A stretch of DNA of 64,000 nt from Orobanche coerulescens (taxonomy: Eukaryota; Streptophyta; Magnoliopsida; Lamiales; Orobanchaceae), in contig CM065804.1 of NCBI GenBank assembly GCA_033398695.1, positions 14,555,001 to 14,619,000 of the forward strand. The letters run 5' to 3'. The notes under the pieces were generated by a model that saw only the letters and a program-made list of their open reading frames with translations, made no database searches and was not told the origin of the DNA. The position numbers and the translations under genes are program-made. Positions 10,002 to 21,019 of the stretch are shown one piece after another. The number at the start of each line of letters is the position of its first letter. The first letter of the stretch is position 1.

Positions 10002-12900
10002 AAGTTTCGTTGCGAAACTTAAGATGAAAAATTCCGGGTATCTCGACTTCATAGTATCTTCATTCTCCCAAGTTGCTTCTTCGACTCCATGTCGTGACCA
10101 TTGAAATTTAACCAAGGAGATGAGTTTATTTCGAAATTGCTTGACGCGACTCTCGAGTATCTTAATTGGCTTCTCCTCAAACGTGCCATCATTAACTACT
10201 TCGATCTCGCCGAAATCGATGACATTCCAGTATTTACTTCCGTAACTGAGATACGTGAAACACATTATGAACATGACTCAGCGATAGCAGCAAGGCCAAC
10301 CTGTATGCCAACTCCCCAACTCTTTCAAGAATCTCGAATGGTCCGATATTTCTCGGACTCAACTTTCATTTCCTCCCAAAACGAAAAATTCCTAGGGTAG
10401 GAGAAACCTTCAGAAGTACATGATCCCCAATTCCAAACTCTAAAAGGCGATGGCGCACATCTGCATAATATTTCTGCCGACTCTGGGCAGTCAACAGCCT
10501 TTCATGAATCAGAGCTACCTTCTCTTGAGTCTGCACTATCAATTCTGGTTCTATCCCTATGAAGTCAGACGAATCGTCCCAACATAAGGGGGATGTACAT
10601 CTTCTTCCGTATAATGCTTCTAAAGGTGTCATCTTAATAGAAGCATGCCAACTATTATTGTAGGTGAATTCAATCAACGGTAGATGAATTTCCCAATCAT
10701 TCGACCAGTCTAAGGCACAATCTCTCAAAATGTCTTCTACTATTTGAATAGTTCTCTCGGACTATCCGTCAGTTTGGGGATGATAAGTTGTGCTAAAGTT
10801 CAGCTCGGTTCCCAAAGCTCTATGAACCACTTTCCAAAAATGTGACATGAAGTGACCATCCTAATCTGAAATAATGGTCTTCGGTGTACCATGCAATCGG
10901 ACTATCTCTGCAATAAATACTCGTGCCAACCTCTAGGGTCTCCATATATCCTTAATGCCTAGAAAATGAGCTGACTTGGTTAGACGATCAACTATCACCC
11001 AAATCATATTCATCCCAATTCTGGTCATCGACATATTGGTGATAAAATCCATCGATATATCTTCCCACTTCCATTCAGGAATCGGAAGCAGCTTCAGCAT
11101 TCTGGCAGGTCGCTGAAGTTCAATCTTAACCTACTGACAAGTTAAACACTTCGAAGCATAGTCTGCCACATCGTTCTTCATGTTGCCCCACCAAAAATTC
11201 TGCTTCAGATCTTTAAACATCTTACTGGTGCATGTGTGAATACAATAGGGCATACTGTGAGCTTCCTTCACGATTGTCTTCTTCAAAATATCATTATCGG
11301 GAACACAAAGTTGACTTTGGAATCTCAGAGCTCCATCTTCATGAATTACAAATCCTGGGGCCTTTCCCTTGCCTACTTAATCACGTAACCGAATTATCAG
11401 AGGATCATCTAATTGTTTCGATTTGATTTCTTCGATTAACGATGAAGTTAATTCCATCGTTAAAAATGGGTTTGCGTCTTAGTGCATCAGTACGTTCGCT
11501 TTTCCTGGATGATAAAGAATATCTAAGTCATAGTCTTTAATCAATTCCAGCCATCTCCTCTGTCGCATGTTCAACTCTTTCTGACTGAAGATGTATTTAA
11601 GAGTCTTATGATTTGTGAAGATCTGACAGTGAGTTCCGTACAAATAATATATCCATATCTTTAGGGCAAAAACAACAGCTGTCAGTTCCAAATCATGAGT
11701 TGGATAATTAACTTCATATGGCTTCAATTGCCGTGAAGCGTAGGCGATCATCTTCTCATTCTGCATCAATACGCAACTGAGACCTTCATTTGAATCGTCA
11801 CTGTATACTATGAATTCTCCAGTTCCTTGTGGCAGCATTAGAATTGGAGCCGTCGTCAATCTCTTCTTAAGTTCGTCAAAACTGGCCTGACCTTCTCATC
11901 CCATTCAAACTTTTGGGTTTTCTGCAGTAATCGAGTAAGTGGATGGGTAATTTTGGAAAATCCTTCCACGAACCTACGATAATACCTAGCAAGTCCTAAG
12001 AAACTTCTGACTTCCTTCACGTTAAGAGACTTCCATTCCAAAATTGCCTCGACTTTCTGGGGATCTACTCGGACCCCTTCCACTTATACCACGTGACCAA
12101 GGAACATCACTTACTTTAGCCAGAATTCACATTTTGAAAGTTTATCATATAACTCTTTGCCCCTCAAGAGGTTCAAAACGATCCGTAAGTGCTGCTCATG
12201 CTCTACCAGACTCTTAGAGTAGACCAAAATATCATCGATAAACACAACTATCAATTTGTCAAAATACTATATAAATACTCGATTCATTAACTGCATAAAC
12301 ACAGCAGGCGTATTAGTGAGACCAGGCGGCATCACCACAAACTCATAGTGCCCGTAACGAGTTATGAAGGCTGACTTCGGGACATAAGATTCTTTAATCC
12401 TCAACTGAAGGTATCCCGATGTCAAATCGATCTTTGAAAACACTGTCGCTCCATGCAATTGGTCGAACAAATCATCAATCCCTCGCAATGTGTACTTATT
12501 CTTGATCCTCATACTGTTTAGCTCTCGGTAGTCAATGCACAATCAAAGCAATCCATATTTCTTTCGAATAAAAAGAACTGGTGCACCCCAGGGCGAAACA
12601 CTTGGCTGAATATAACCTCTGTCCAGCAATTCTTCCAGTTTCTTCTTCCATTCATACATCTCGGTAGGTGCCATACGATACGGCGACTTAGAAATCGGTG
12701 TAGCTCCCGGTTCTAGCTCGATGGTAAACTCTACATCTCATTGTGGAGGTAGTCCAGGAAATTCGTCAGGGAACACGTCTGGAAATTCGCTTACAACAGG
12801 AATAGATGAAAGCTCTACTCTTCCTTCTTCTTTCTTCATCGCGTAACACTAGTATCCGGTACAACCATGTTTTAGTAGTTTGACGGCTTTCATGGCTTTG
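9984..12900 (-). pseudogene. Pol pseudogene of element A (RT, RNase H, integrase, chromodomain)
   Basis: A Ty3/gypsy chromovirus pol gene read from about 12900 down. RT: CIDYREL (12540), SKIDLTSGY, then the catalytic FIDDIL in the decayed stretch near 12230. The RT thumb is 12083-11856 ([18 protein letters not shown]). RNase H is 11859-11479 ([20 protein letters not shown] and [10 protein letters not shown], where the family usually has FTDHK). Integrase spans about 11450-10370, with VDRLTKSAHF and a second catalytic region reading ISD then a stop. Its C-terminus is 10728-10366 (FTYNNSWHASI, EALYGRRC). A chromodomain-like tail is 10274-9984 (ILESR..FRNK, VKFQWSRHGVEEATWENE). Frameshifts and stops lie between the pieces. 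Order and chromodomain place it in the Tekay/Del-like chromoviruses; it cannot be functional. Confidence 0.9.
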
Positions 12901-14582
12901 ATCACTTTTCCTAAACTTCCTGGTCTCCATCCTTCAAATAAGATTTCGGAACCATCTTCAGCTATCATCGAAATATTTCTCTTCCGGTAGTTCATAATAG
13001 CTCCATAACGGTGAAGCCAATCATCTCGGAGAATCAGACCGTCTCCTTATATTTCTACTACAATCAGATTTGAGGGCCAATCTTTGCCTCCAATCGACAT
13101 AATAAAATTTCTACTTTCTAAAATTCCCCACAATTCTCTCCACTCGGTAAACCCACAGTATAAGGCTCACATTCATGAAAATAAGAAATGCTCAAACGAT
13201 TGACACAATACAAGGATATAAATGAGTGTGTAGCCCTGTATCGAACAAAGCACTAACTGGTTGCGAAAGGATTTGAACGGTACCTGATGCGACAGGTGCA
13301 TTCTGATCATCTGCCTCATCTCATAAAGGTGTGGAGGAGCGGATCCTGCACTCGATGCTCCCTTTCGGTCGAACTGTCCTATGCCTCTTCATCGACCAAA
13401 ACTCTGGGGTGGCTGGACACTCTGCTACGTATGCGGGACACTTTCCTCTTTCTGGGCCGGCTGCGAAGTATGAGTTCCAAATAGTTTAGTGGCATCCTTG
13501 CAGAACATCGCTCGATGCCCTTCCTGTCTGCATTCGTAACATGTCACCACAGAATGAAAACAGTCACGCCACAAGTGTCCTGGCGACCACAATTAAAATA
13601 TTGTTTTGCCGTATCAGTGAAGGCTGGTACATATCTGGGGTTCCTTCTGCTTTTGGATGGTTGTGGAGGTTTCTTGAATGAGTGGAAAGATGATTGAGCC
13701 TTGCGGGGCCCACTACTCTTATGTTCTGAAAAACCACCAGTGACCTTTTGTTTCTTGGATTCAGAAAATTTTTCCATAGCTGCTACTTTGATTTCGTATG
13801 CCAAAGCTTTGTCTTGATACTGGCAGAGAGTGGTGCAGTCAAACTGACATGTACATCATGTCGAAATGAATCATCATTTCCGCATCAGTTCTGACCAGGT
13901 GTCGAACAAATGCTAGTTGTTGATTAAATGTCTTAATCGTTTGGGCTACAGATTCATCCGTCGGTTTTGTGGAGAAGAACTCTCGAACATTAGCTTCTCT
14001 CACCGGGCGAGGCCAGTACTGAGCTTCCATCATAAGTTTGAACTCTCCCCAATCGCCATCATGATCGATAGGTCGGATAGCTTCCCACCATTCGGACGAT
14101 TCCCCTATCAGGAAATATTGGGCAATGGGGGCTCTCCGATCGTCCGGGCATTTAATCCCTACAAATACTTTCTCCATCTCTCTCGGCCAGTGATCCCATG
14201 ACGGCGTCTCTAAAAAACCATCGAACTTCGTCAGGTGCATCTTCGCCACTTCCTATAGCCATCTGCCTTCTCGATTTCCCAAGTCTGGGATGCCTTGCTA
14301 TCTCTCTCCCGGCTGCAATCCTACCGCCACTTGCATTCTGTCCACAACTTGAGTAAATTGGGTCATTTGGTTGAACACTTGACGAAGGATGTCAGGAACA
14401 ACAGGTTCGGCATTCGTTTTCACGGTTTGCTCTCGTTCATTGTTGACGGATTAGTGTTTTTGGCCAGCACTGGAGTTAGCCTGATTTGACAGGAAATCAG
14501 GAATAGAGGGTGATACTTCCCTCTCAGCATTTCTACGTCCGCGTCCACGATCGAGACTGTGTCCACATCCTCCTCTCAACAT
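12850..14582 (-). pseudogene. Gag-protease pseudogene of element A
   Basis: Gag starts at the ATG at 14582-14580, in the context ACAGTATGTTGAGAGGAGG, almost the same start context as gag of element I. The basic N-terminus carries three in-frame stops. The open capsid part (14249-13839) has LTKFDGF, SWDHWPREMEKVF, YFLIGESSEWWEAI and CVRHLVRT-like AFVRHLVRT. After a frameshift, 13804-13544 holds AMEKFSESKKQKVTGGF and a broken zinc knuckle (YFNCGRQ, frameshifted before the His-Cys half). The protease region near 13100-12960 retains LRDDWLHRYGAIMNYR, the family's ILGDDWL block. Gag packages RNA and protease matures the particle in intact relatives. Here both are decayed. Confidence 0.85.
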
Positions 14583-14804
14583 ACTGTAAGCATAAATACT
14601 CAATATACATGAAACAATATCGTTCTACGTTCAATTATCAAAAAGGACATAACTTGAAAAAGATAAGATTAGAGTTTAGGAAACTTACAACCACCACTCA
14701 CATGAAGACGTAGGCAGCACAACGATGTTATTCGCGGCCGTTTCACTCAAAAAGACACATATGAACCCTAATTTAACCCAACGGCCAAGATATCCATAAT
14801 CTTA

Positions 14805-14816
14805 GCTCCGATACCA
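14805..14816 (-). other. Primer-binding site of element A (initiator Met tRNA type)
   Basis: TGGTATCGGAGC on the minus strand, six bases after the 5' LTR end. It differs by one base from TGGTATCAGAGC, the complement of the plant initiator Met tRNA 3' end. The same variant occurs in element I (62103-62114). Confidence 0.8.
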
Positions 14817-14821
14817 TATTC

Positions 14822-16744
14822 TGTAACACCCCGAGATATTCAGGATTATTACAGCACCGCAAACCCTTGATGTAAGGATTTACAAGGCTAAGAAATTTAA
14901 AACAACATTAATAAATATCAACGACAAAGTTTATTAATACATTACAGGTCTGGAAAATGTAAATCGGACAACTCCCGATAATAAGCATCTAATACAACCA
15001 ACAACAACAACATACTCGAGTACTTTATTAAAACAAAACACAACAAACAAACTCCCCCATCCACAAACATCACTCTGCACCCTCGTCATCATGCAGCTCT
15101 AGTGGTTGTTTCCCCGCCCTCCTGGATCCTGAACTTAAAAAAAATGTTCACCCCCGAATTGGTTAGCACAACGATGCTAGTACAAGTACGATAATTAAAC
15201 AAGAGTGATTTATTCAGCGACCCCTGAACAATAACATCAATAATATCAACAATGATAAGAATAAGTTCCCCAACGAGAAACAATAAGAAGACAATGCACA
15301 ACACAACGTATCAATCTCAACATACTCGTGGTATTCCAACGATCCAAATAAGACACAAAGATAAATTCCCATGATGATCTCGTCGAACCAACACATGGTA
15401 GAAGTACCCGTCCAACGATCCATCGCACACAGTTATAGATTCCCATGATGATCCCGTAGGACCAACGCATGGTTGACAAAACAATCACAATACATATGTA
15501 CGACACATAACAACATAACCGACATCAACACGGATACACATAATTAAAGTACTTGCCTTAGAAGATGGCAAGAAATAAATACTTCAACGACTTCAACAGA
15601 CTCGAAGGCTGCTCCTTCGATCATCCATTCGCAAACCTCGAACCTTATACAAAAGGAAATAACGACAAACTCAACTTACATAACAAGGCTATCGCACGAA
15701 CATGTTAAACATTCTGATAAGCGACCGAACTAGTTATTATCATACAGCCGATTCCCGGTTAATTACTTAAAGCACACTACGTCAAACGAATACCATACTA
15801 CTTGCAAAATGAAGGATTGTAACGGGGATAACACATTGATGTCTGTGGGTTTTCCAGCACATTCAAATCGTTACAATTTACTTCTAGATCTTCCCATCAA
15901 TTCCTAATACATGTATCGGTTATCTAGACGAATTCATAATACTGCAAGTACGTTCAACCGAATTCTAAGTTACTCCCACTTATGATTCTTCCGCAAGTAA
16001 ATTCATCTAATCTAAGTTCTACATTCATCACGATTGTCACAACAAGATTATACCGTTCTAACCATTCATATGAAGATTACCAATCCGAATAATCTTTACA
16101 AACTATGGATTATACTCGGAGAATGATCCCTACGTTCATCATCTCGAATTCACCTAGTCTAGGTGATAACATATATAATTCGCTCATCATATACTAATCA
16201 TGAAATCATCATCTCCATCATGTAATCATCACGAAATCATCATCAAGGCAGGTTAAAATCTTTGAAAATCACATTCTTATGATAGACATAATCACGGTTC
16301 AACTATTTCCGACGAAAATTTTAAGTTTAACTGACCTCACTGTACTCGACTTAGCGTGCGCTAGCATTTCTCTCATGGCGTGCGCTAAGCACCGTTGACT
16401 CAACTTTACCAAAAGCCGTCCAGGTTCATCCCGACATATCCCTATCTTATATCCGTGATTCGATCTCACCTACCACCCTTGTTTCAATCATGTTGACCAC
16501 ACATAGCGTACGCTAAGTGTCAAACTTTTAGCGCGTGCTATTTACACATTTTAGCGCTACACTCACTGCTTAGCATGCGCTAATTACGTGTAAGTACATG
16601 CATGAATTAACATTAATGAAATCATACACTCGCCAATATCGGACTATGAAATACGGAGGATCATACACGGATTAATAATACGACATACGCAATGTCGCAA
16701 GGTTCAAATACAGATAAATACATATCAAATATCCGGATATTACA
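14822..16744 (-). repeat. 5' LTR of element A
   Basis: 1923 bp; on the minus strand it starts TGTAATATCCGG at 16744 and ends GGGGTGTTACA at 14822. It carries the ggaccaac/gatccagcgcac tandem motif at about 15340-15480 and TTAGCGTGCGCTAAC-type palindromes at 16352-16585. Near 16327 it lacks the block that in the 3' LTR copy holds the TATA box and several palindromes: the copy jumps from aagttta straight to actgacctc. The flank after 16744 is ggatc. No matching duplication is visible, because the other end of A is not in the window. Confidence 0.85.
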
Positions 16745-16950
16745 GGATCGGGCAGGGTAGATTTATCATGTGAAAATTAAACTTGAACAGATAACCCGTT
16801 TACCCGTGGATACCCGTGTACTGGGCGGGTATTACCCATACCCTACCCACAAACAAAAATCGGGTAATATGATAGAGTATGAGAAGGATAATTTGTGTTA
16901 GGATAGGGTATGGGAATGACATACCCGTACCCTGTCCGTTTGCATCCCTA
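16745..16950. mobile_element. Possible hAT-type terminal fragment between A and H
   Basis: About 200 bp rich in ACCCGTACCC/GGGTATGGGT words. On the minus strand it opens TAGGGATGCAAACGGACAGG at 16950, like the termini of plant hAT-type elements (general form TAGGGGTGGCAAACGGGC). The expected opposite terminus is not found before A begins, so it would be truncated by A. Recognition rests on one terminus only. Confidence 0.3.
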
Positions 16951-18651
16951 ATTACATCAAATGTCAAGCATCTTGCAAAAAAATGAAACATCACACATAT
17001 TCAGATTCCCATTAAAAAAAGCAAAAAAGAAACTATACCCAACTGAAAATCTTCAATTCAAAATTATTACTTCATTACACAAATGAGTTTATGAAATTAT
17101 ATTATTGATATTTACATAAACTTTATAGAGGGATATATTTGATGTATAGAGTCAAATCCATACAAAAATAATTATGAATTTTTTTACTGATTTATACAAA
17201 AGAAACTACAAAATATCTACATTTTTATTTCAAAGTTCAAAATTTTCATAACTTGATTATAAATAAGCATATGAAATTAGATAAAATCTAAAATCTGATT
17301 TATACAACTGAAAATAGTGAGTAATTTCATAGGTTAATTGGGTGATTTTATTATATTTATTTTAGCACATCATATTAATTTTCTACCTATTTAATTTATG
17401 CAAACAATGTACTTCACCAGTGAAACTTATTAATTATTTCAGGTACTTTAATTATTTTTGGAGTTAGAATAACCATTGAGCCACAAATAAGGTAGCCCAA
17501 AGAAATTTGGACCTGGAAACAAGTTGCAGCAGATCACACTAAGTGACCAAGTGTCGGTTCTAATTTTGGAATTTACTTACTTGGGGCCTAAGAAAAGAAT
17601 TAAACACACCCCAAATATCCCATACCAAAGATCGAGGATGCTCACACCTATATAGGAGGCCAAGACAGCCGGAGAAGAGATCTATCTAGATATCTCCCCA
17701 TATCACATCTTACATATCTATCCCCAACTTAAGTTTTCCCTATATCTAGATCTCCCACCACCGAGCCAACACGGGCGCAAAGAGCAGCACCAAGGCGGGC
17801 GGAGGGGAATCATCGCAACTGGGCAGAGAAGAAAACTAGATCTACTTTATAGTTTTTATTTCTCTTATTACTTATGAATAATTCTATGTGTTTTGAAACC
17901 ACCATGTCCGGCTAATTTATTTATTACGATGCCCATGGATGTTTGAACTTGTATCAAAATATCTATGTTTGTGCAGATCTATTTTTGATATAATTAATTT
18001 TAATTAGTGTGATTAATTTAATTGAGGTTTTTATATCGTTTGCTATATCTAGGGTCGTAATACGTAATCATTAGGGTAACATAAAATCAAGATCCACTAG
18101 GTCGATCTTCTAAACTCAATATCTTATCATTATCCAATATTTTGATTTTTAATGCTTCTAACATACAAGATTTGAAGAGCTTGTTTTAAATCTTTCGTCT
18201 ATATAGATTTAGTTAAAGAGTTTGTTTTAGTTAAATAACTTAATAAATGATAGGGGTAAACAAAGCTTGTTGTTGATTTCGGAGTAAGAATTCATTCGAA
18301 TGAAGAAAAAATAAGTGTTGCATTAATTTATAAATTAAATTAGAACGGGGGATAGCGAAACTAAGAACTAGATATTAATCTCAATCGCTATTTCTTATCA
18401 ATTTTCAGTTCTTATATTTAGTTGCTTATTTGTTTATTTTATTTTATTCTCTTTTCTTTTTAAATCGACCAAACCCCCTATTATTATTATCTTTATTATT
18501 ATTTTTAGTTTTAGTATTTTTACTTATTCAACTCTATAAATACAATTAATTCTTTCGCTCTTCCTGGAATTAACCCTTACTTATTAGTACTTTTGTTTAG
18601 TATAAGTGAAACAGGGAATTTTATAAATATTTATTTTTGATTCGACATCAC
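16951..18651 (+). repeat. Leader and 5' LTR region of element H (left edge unresolved)
   Basis: AT-rich and non-coding. The right edge is fixed by the primer-binding site at 18662. A TATA-like cctatatagg lies near 17646, followed by a leader with ctagatctccc repeats. Where the LTR begins is not clear: no TG terminus with a repeated copy can be matched, because H's 3' LTR is not in the window. 16951-17640 is low-complexity A/T sequence in which nothing else was recognised. Confidence 0.5.
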
Positions 18652-18661
18652 AGTCAAAATT

Positions 18662-18679
18662 TTGATGCCGTTGCCGGGG
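18662..18679 (+). other. Primer-binding site of element H (Asp tRNA type)
   Basis: TGATGCCGTTGCCGGGGA, ten bases after a CA-ending LTR edge. It differs by two bases from TGGCGCCGTTGCCGGGGA, a primer site common in plant Athila/Tat-type elements. Confidence 0.7.
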
Positions 18680-18854
18680 AGCGGTGCGATATTAATTTTA
18701 TTTTTCTGAGTTGACATTTTTCTTTATTTTTACAACATTTTTTTTTATTTCTACAGTTTTTTTCTTTATTTTACAATATTTTTCAACACTGGGCCACTTA
18801 GTGTCAGTTCTAAAAATTAAAGTTGCCGATTTTTATGTTTTGTTTTAGTTTTAC

Positions 18855-19623
18855 ATGAATACAAGGTCATGTAGGGATAAGAACTTGCAATATTTTCCCG
18901 AAATCACTAAACGAGATCAAGTTTTCTCTCAAGATATCATCCAGCAAATTGGAAAGTGATATTGACATCATTGAACCAAATGCAACTGAGAAAATTTGAA
19001 GTAATTGGCCAATCCCCACCTTCCCCAACAACCTTTGTGCATCATGATCCCAGCCATTGACAACAACAAAACTTCTGAGCTAAAGTCGGGATTGATTCAT
19101 CTACTACCATCGTTCCACGACTTATCCGGTGAACGCGTTCCACGGCTTATCCGGTGAAGTCATTCCACAGCTTATCCGGTGAAGATCCACACAAGCATCT
19201 CAAGGAATTTCATGTGGTTTTCCTAAACATGAAACCCACAGTGTCACTGAAGAACAAATAAGCTTCGAGCCTTCCCATTCTCCTTGAAGGACTCGGTCAA
19301 GGATTGACTATCCTAATCACCATCTGGCACTATCACAACATGAAAAGAGATGGAGAGCCTTTTTTTTCAAAAAATATTTCCCAGCCTCTCGTGTAACTAA
19401 TCTACGAAAAGAAATTCATGGTGCGAGATAGATGAAGAGAAAGCTTACATGAATATTCGAAACGACTCAAGCAGTTAGGGCGGGATGTCCGCAACATCAA
19501 ATCAGAGAGCAACTTTTAGCCCAGTATTTCTACGAAGGACTAACTTTGATGAATCGAAGTGCCATAAATGCGTCCAGCGGAGGAGCCTTAGTGGACAAGA
19601 CACCTACAACAGGAAGAGACCTC
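18855..19623 (+). pseudogene. Gag of element H, first part
   Basis: ATG at 18855 opens MNTRSCRDKNLQYFPEI, an N-terminus characteristic of plant Athila-like gag. Conserved blocks follow across several frames: SELKSGLIHLLPSFHDLSGE (19075-19135), KLRAFPFSLKDSVKDWLS-like (19270-19310), SGTITT, and a QYFYEGL..M then ASGGALVDKTP-like block near 19530-19600. Frame changes and stops are frequent. A 25-bp segment around ttccacgacttatccggtga occurs three times at about 19114-19188; 25 is not a multiple of three and shifts the frame. The gene is interrupted exactly at 19623 by element B and resumes at 47043. Confidence 0.8.
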
Positions 19624-20523
19624 TGTTGTTACCCAAAATATTATCCGAAGATAGTATTGCTGGAATGATCGAGTAACAAACAAATGCGAGAACACTTCCA
19701 TGAGAAAAAGATAACACAAGATTTGCCGGGGTTGCTAATCCCGGGCTTGAATGCTCTCGCGAGATGTTATTAATAAATATACTGTCGAGTACAAATATTA
19801 ATGTTAGAATCTATTATAATGAGTGTAAAGACTTCTAGTTATCTAAGCTGTAGAGCGTGTAGATTACCGGAAGAACCAGATATATGGATCTGTGAGTTCT
19901 TGCTTGGGATGTCTGATAAGTGTGTATTTTTGCACTGTATTTATGGTAAAATCGCGTCCCTTTGGCCACTGCAGTGAGTCCTCTATTTATAGGGGACAAG
20001 GTAGTTGGAACCCCTCAGGCGATCGCGGGCGACCGCCATTTTCTATATTATAATATGATGGCCGATTGTCCCGTCACGTGGGGCTGTTCCCTTGAGGTCC
20101 GAGGTTGCTGCTGGTGGCCAGCTGGGCAAACCAATGGGAAGCCAGCATGCATCTTGAGTCGCTGTCTGGGAAGGACCCACTTTGTACCTTTCGGCGGCCT
20201 TGTCGGTAGGTGAGGTAGGTGACAGGCTATGGTCAAATGTCCTATCTGTCGGCGCCCTCTGTGGATCTGCACGTGGGCCACCGTCCAAGATTCGGTCTTC
20301 TATGACTTTGATGGATGTTGGATCCATACATGGCACGAGACGATCATCTCTGGTTTGTACATCAAAGACGATCGCCAGTCAACAAAAGACGATCGCTGGG
20401 TACCAAAAGACGATCGCCGTATATGCCGGTCTCCGGGCGTTTGCCCCGAGTATGTCTTCCATGATTGGCTTCTCTGATCGTGATGCCAATCGCCTATCGA
20501 GGCATATTAATTGCTGCACAACA
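19624..20523 (-). repeat. 3' LTR of element B
   Basis: 900 bp, the same length as the 5' LTR at 46138-47037 and differing by scattered substitutions. On the minus strand a TATA box (TATAAATAG, 19989-19981) follows GC-rich words (GGCGATCGCC type) at about 20015-20035. Three more gacgatcgc words lie at 20365-20415. A purine tract (GAGCTGAGGGGCAAT on the minus strand, 20538-20524) abuts its start and is the polypurine tract. Confidence 0.9.
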
Positions 20524-20861
20524 ATTGCCCCTCAGCTCTCCTCGATGTTGAAAAACACGGGGTGAGGTGGCATTGTTGGCGATCGCCGATGTTTAGCCGA
20601 TCAGCCGATCTGAATTCAAATCTGGACGATCTCCTTTTGCATTGGGAGCAGCGGGAAATGGAGGCGGGCTATCGAAAAGCTGCAGGGACACGCGTCGCGC
20701 TTCTGTTGGGGGAGTCAGACGGTTTGTCAGACTTGTCGGCTGGCGTGCCCTCGAAAAGACGCGTACGCGGGATTCGAGGGCAGCATTTAATGTGTCCCCT
20801 CTCTGACGGTTGCGATTCGGCGCTCGAGGTTCCACCTATTTACACTTAGACCCCCACCTCC

Positions 20862-20869
20862 ATCTATAA
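20862..20869 (+). promoter_or_regulatory. TATA box of the antisense gene in element B
   Basis: CTATAAAA stands about 150 bp upstream of the antisense ATG at 21020, in a stretch (cacctccatctataaaagggc) typical of plant core promoters. It lies on the plus strand, opposite to B's own transcription. 20539-20861 is GC-rich spacer with no other recognisable feature. Confidence 0.55.
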
Positions 20870-21019
20870 AAGGGCTAGGGTTTCCTCATTTTCAACCTTC
20901 ACGCGTCCTTGCATCCTTAGCCGAAACTCTGCAAAAATTTCCGAAGCTTCTTGTGCCGATCGTCTTCCTTTTTCTAGGTAAGAAAAATCAATCTTTTCTC
21001 TCCCTTTACTTTCTATAAT

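Noticed and set aside
5330..16749. ggatc at 5330-5334 and 16745-16749 as a target duplication of element A or C
   Set aside because: The left ggatc is ordinary A LTR sequence present in all copies (gaaggatcgtaac), so the match is chance.
20360..20420. GCGATCGC words as the cyanobacterial HIP1 repeat, suggesting bacterial DNA
   Set aside because: They occur only in the LTRs and spacer of elements B and C, next to a plant TATA box and plant retrotransposon genes.
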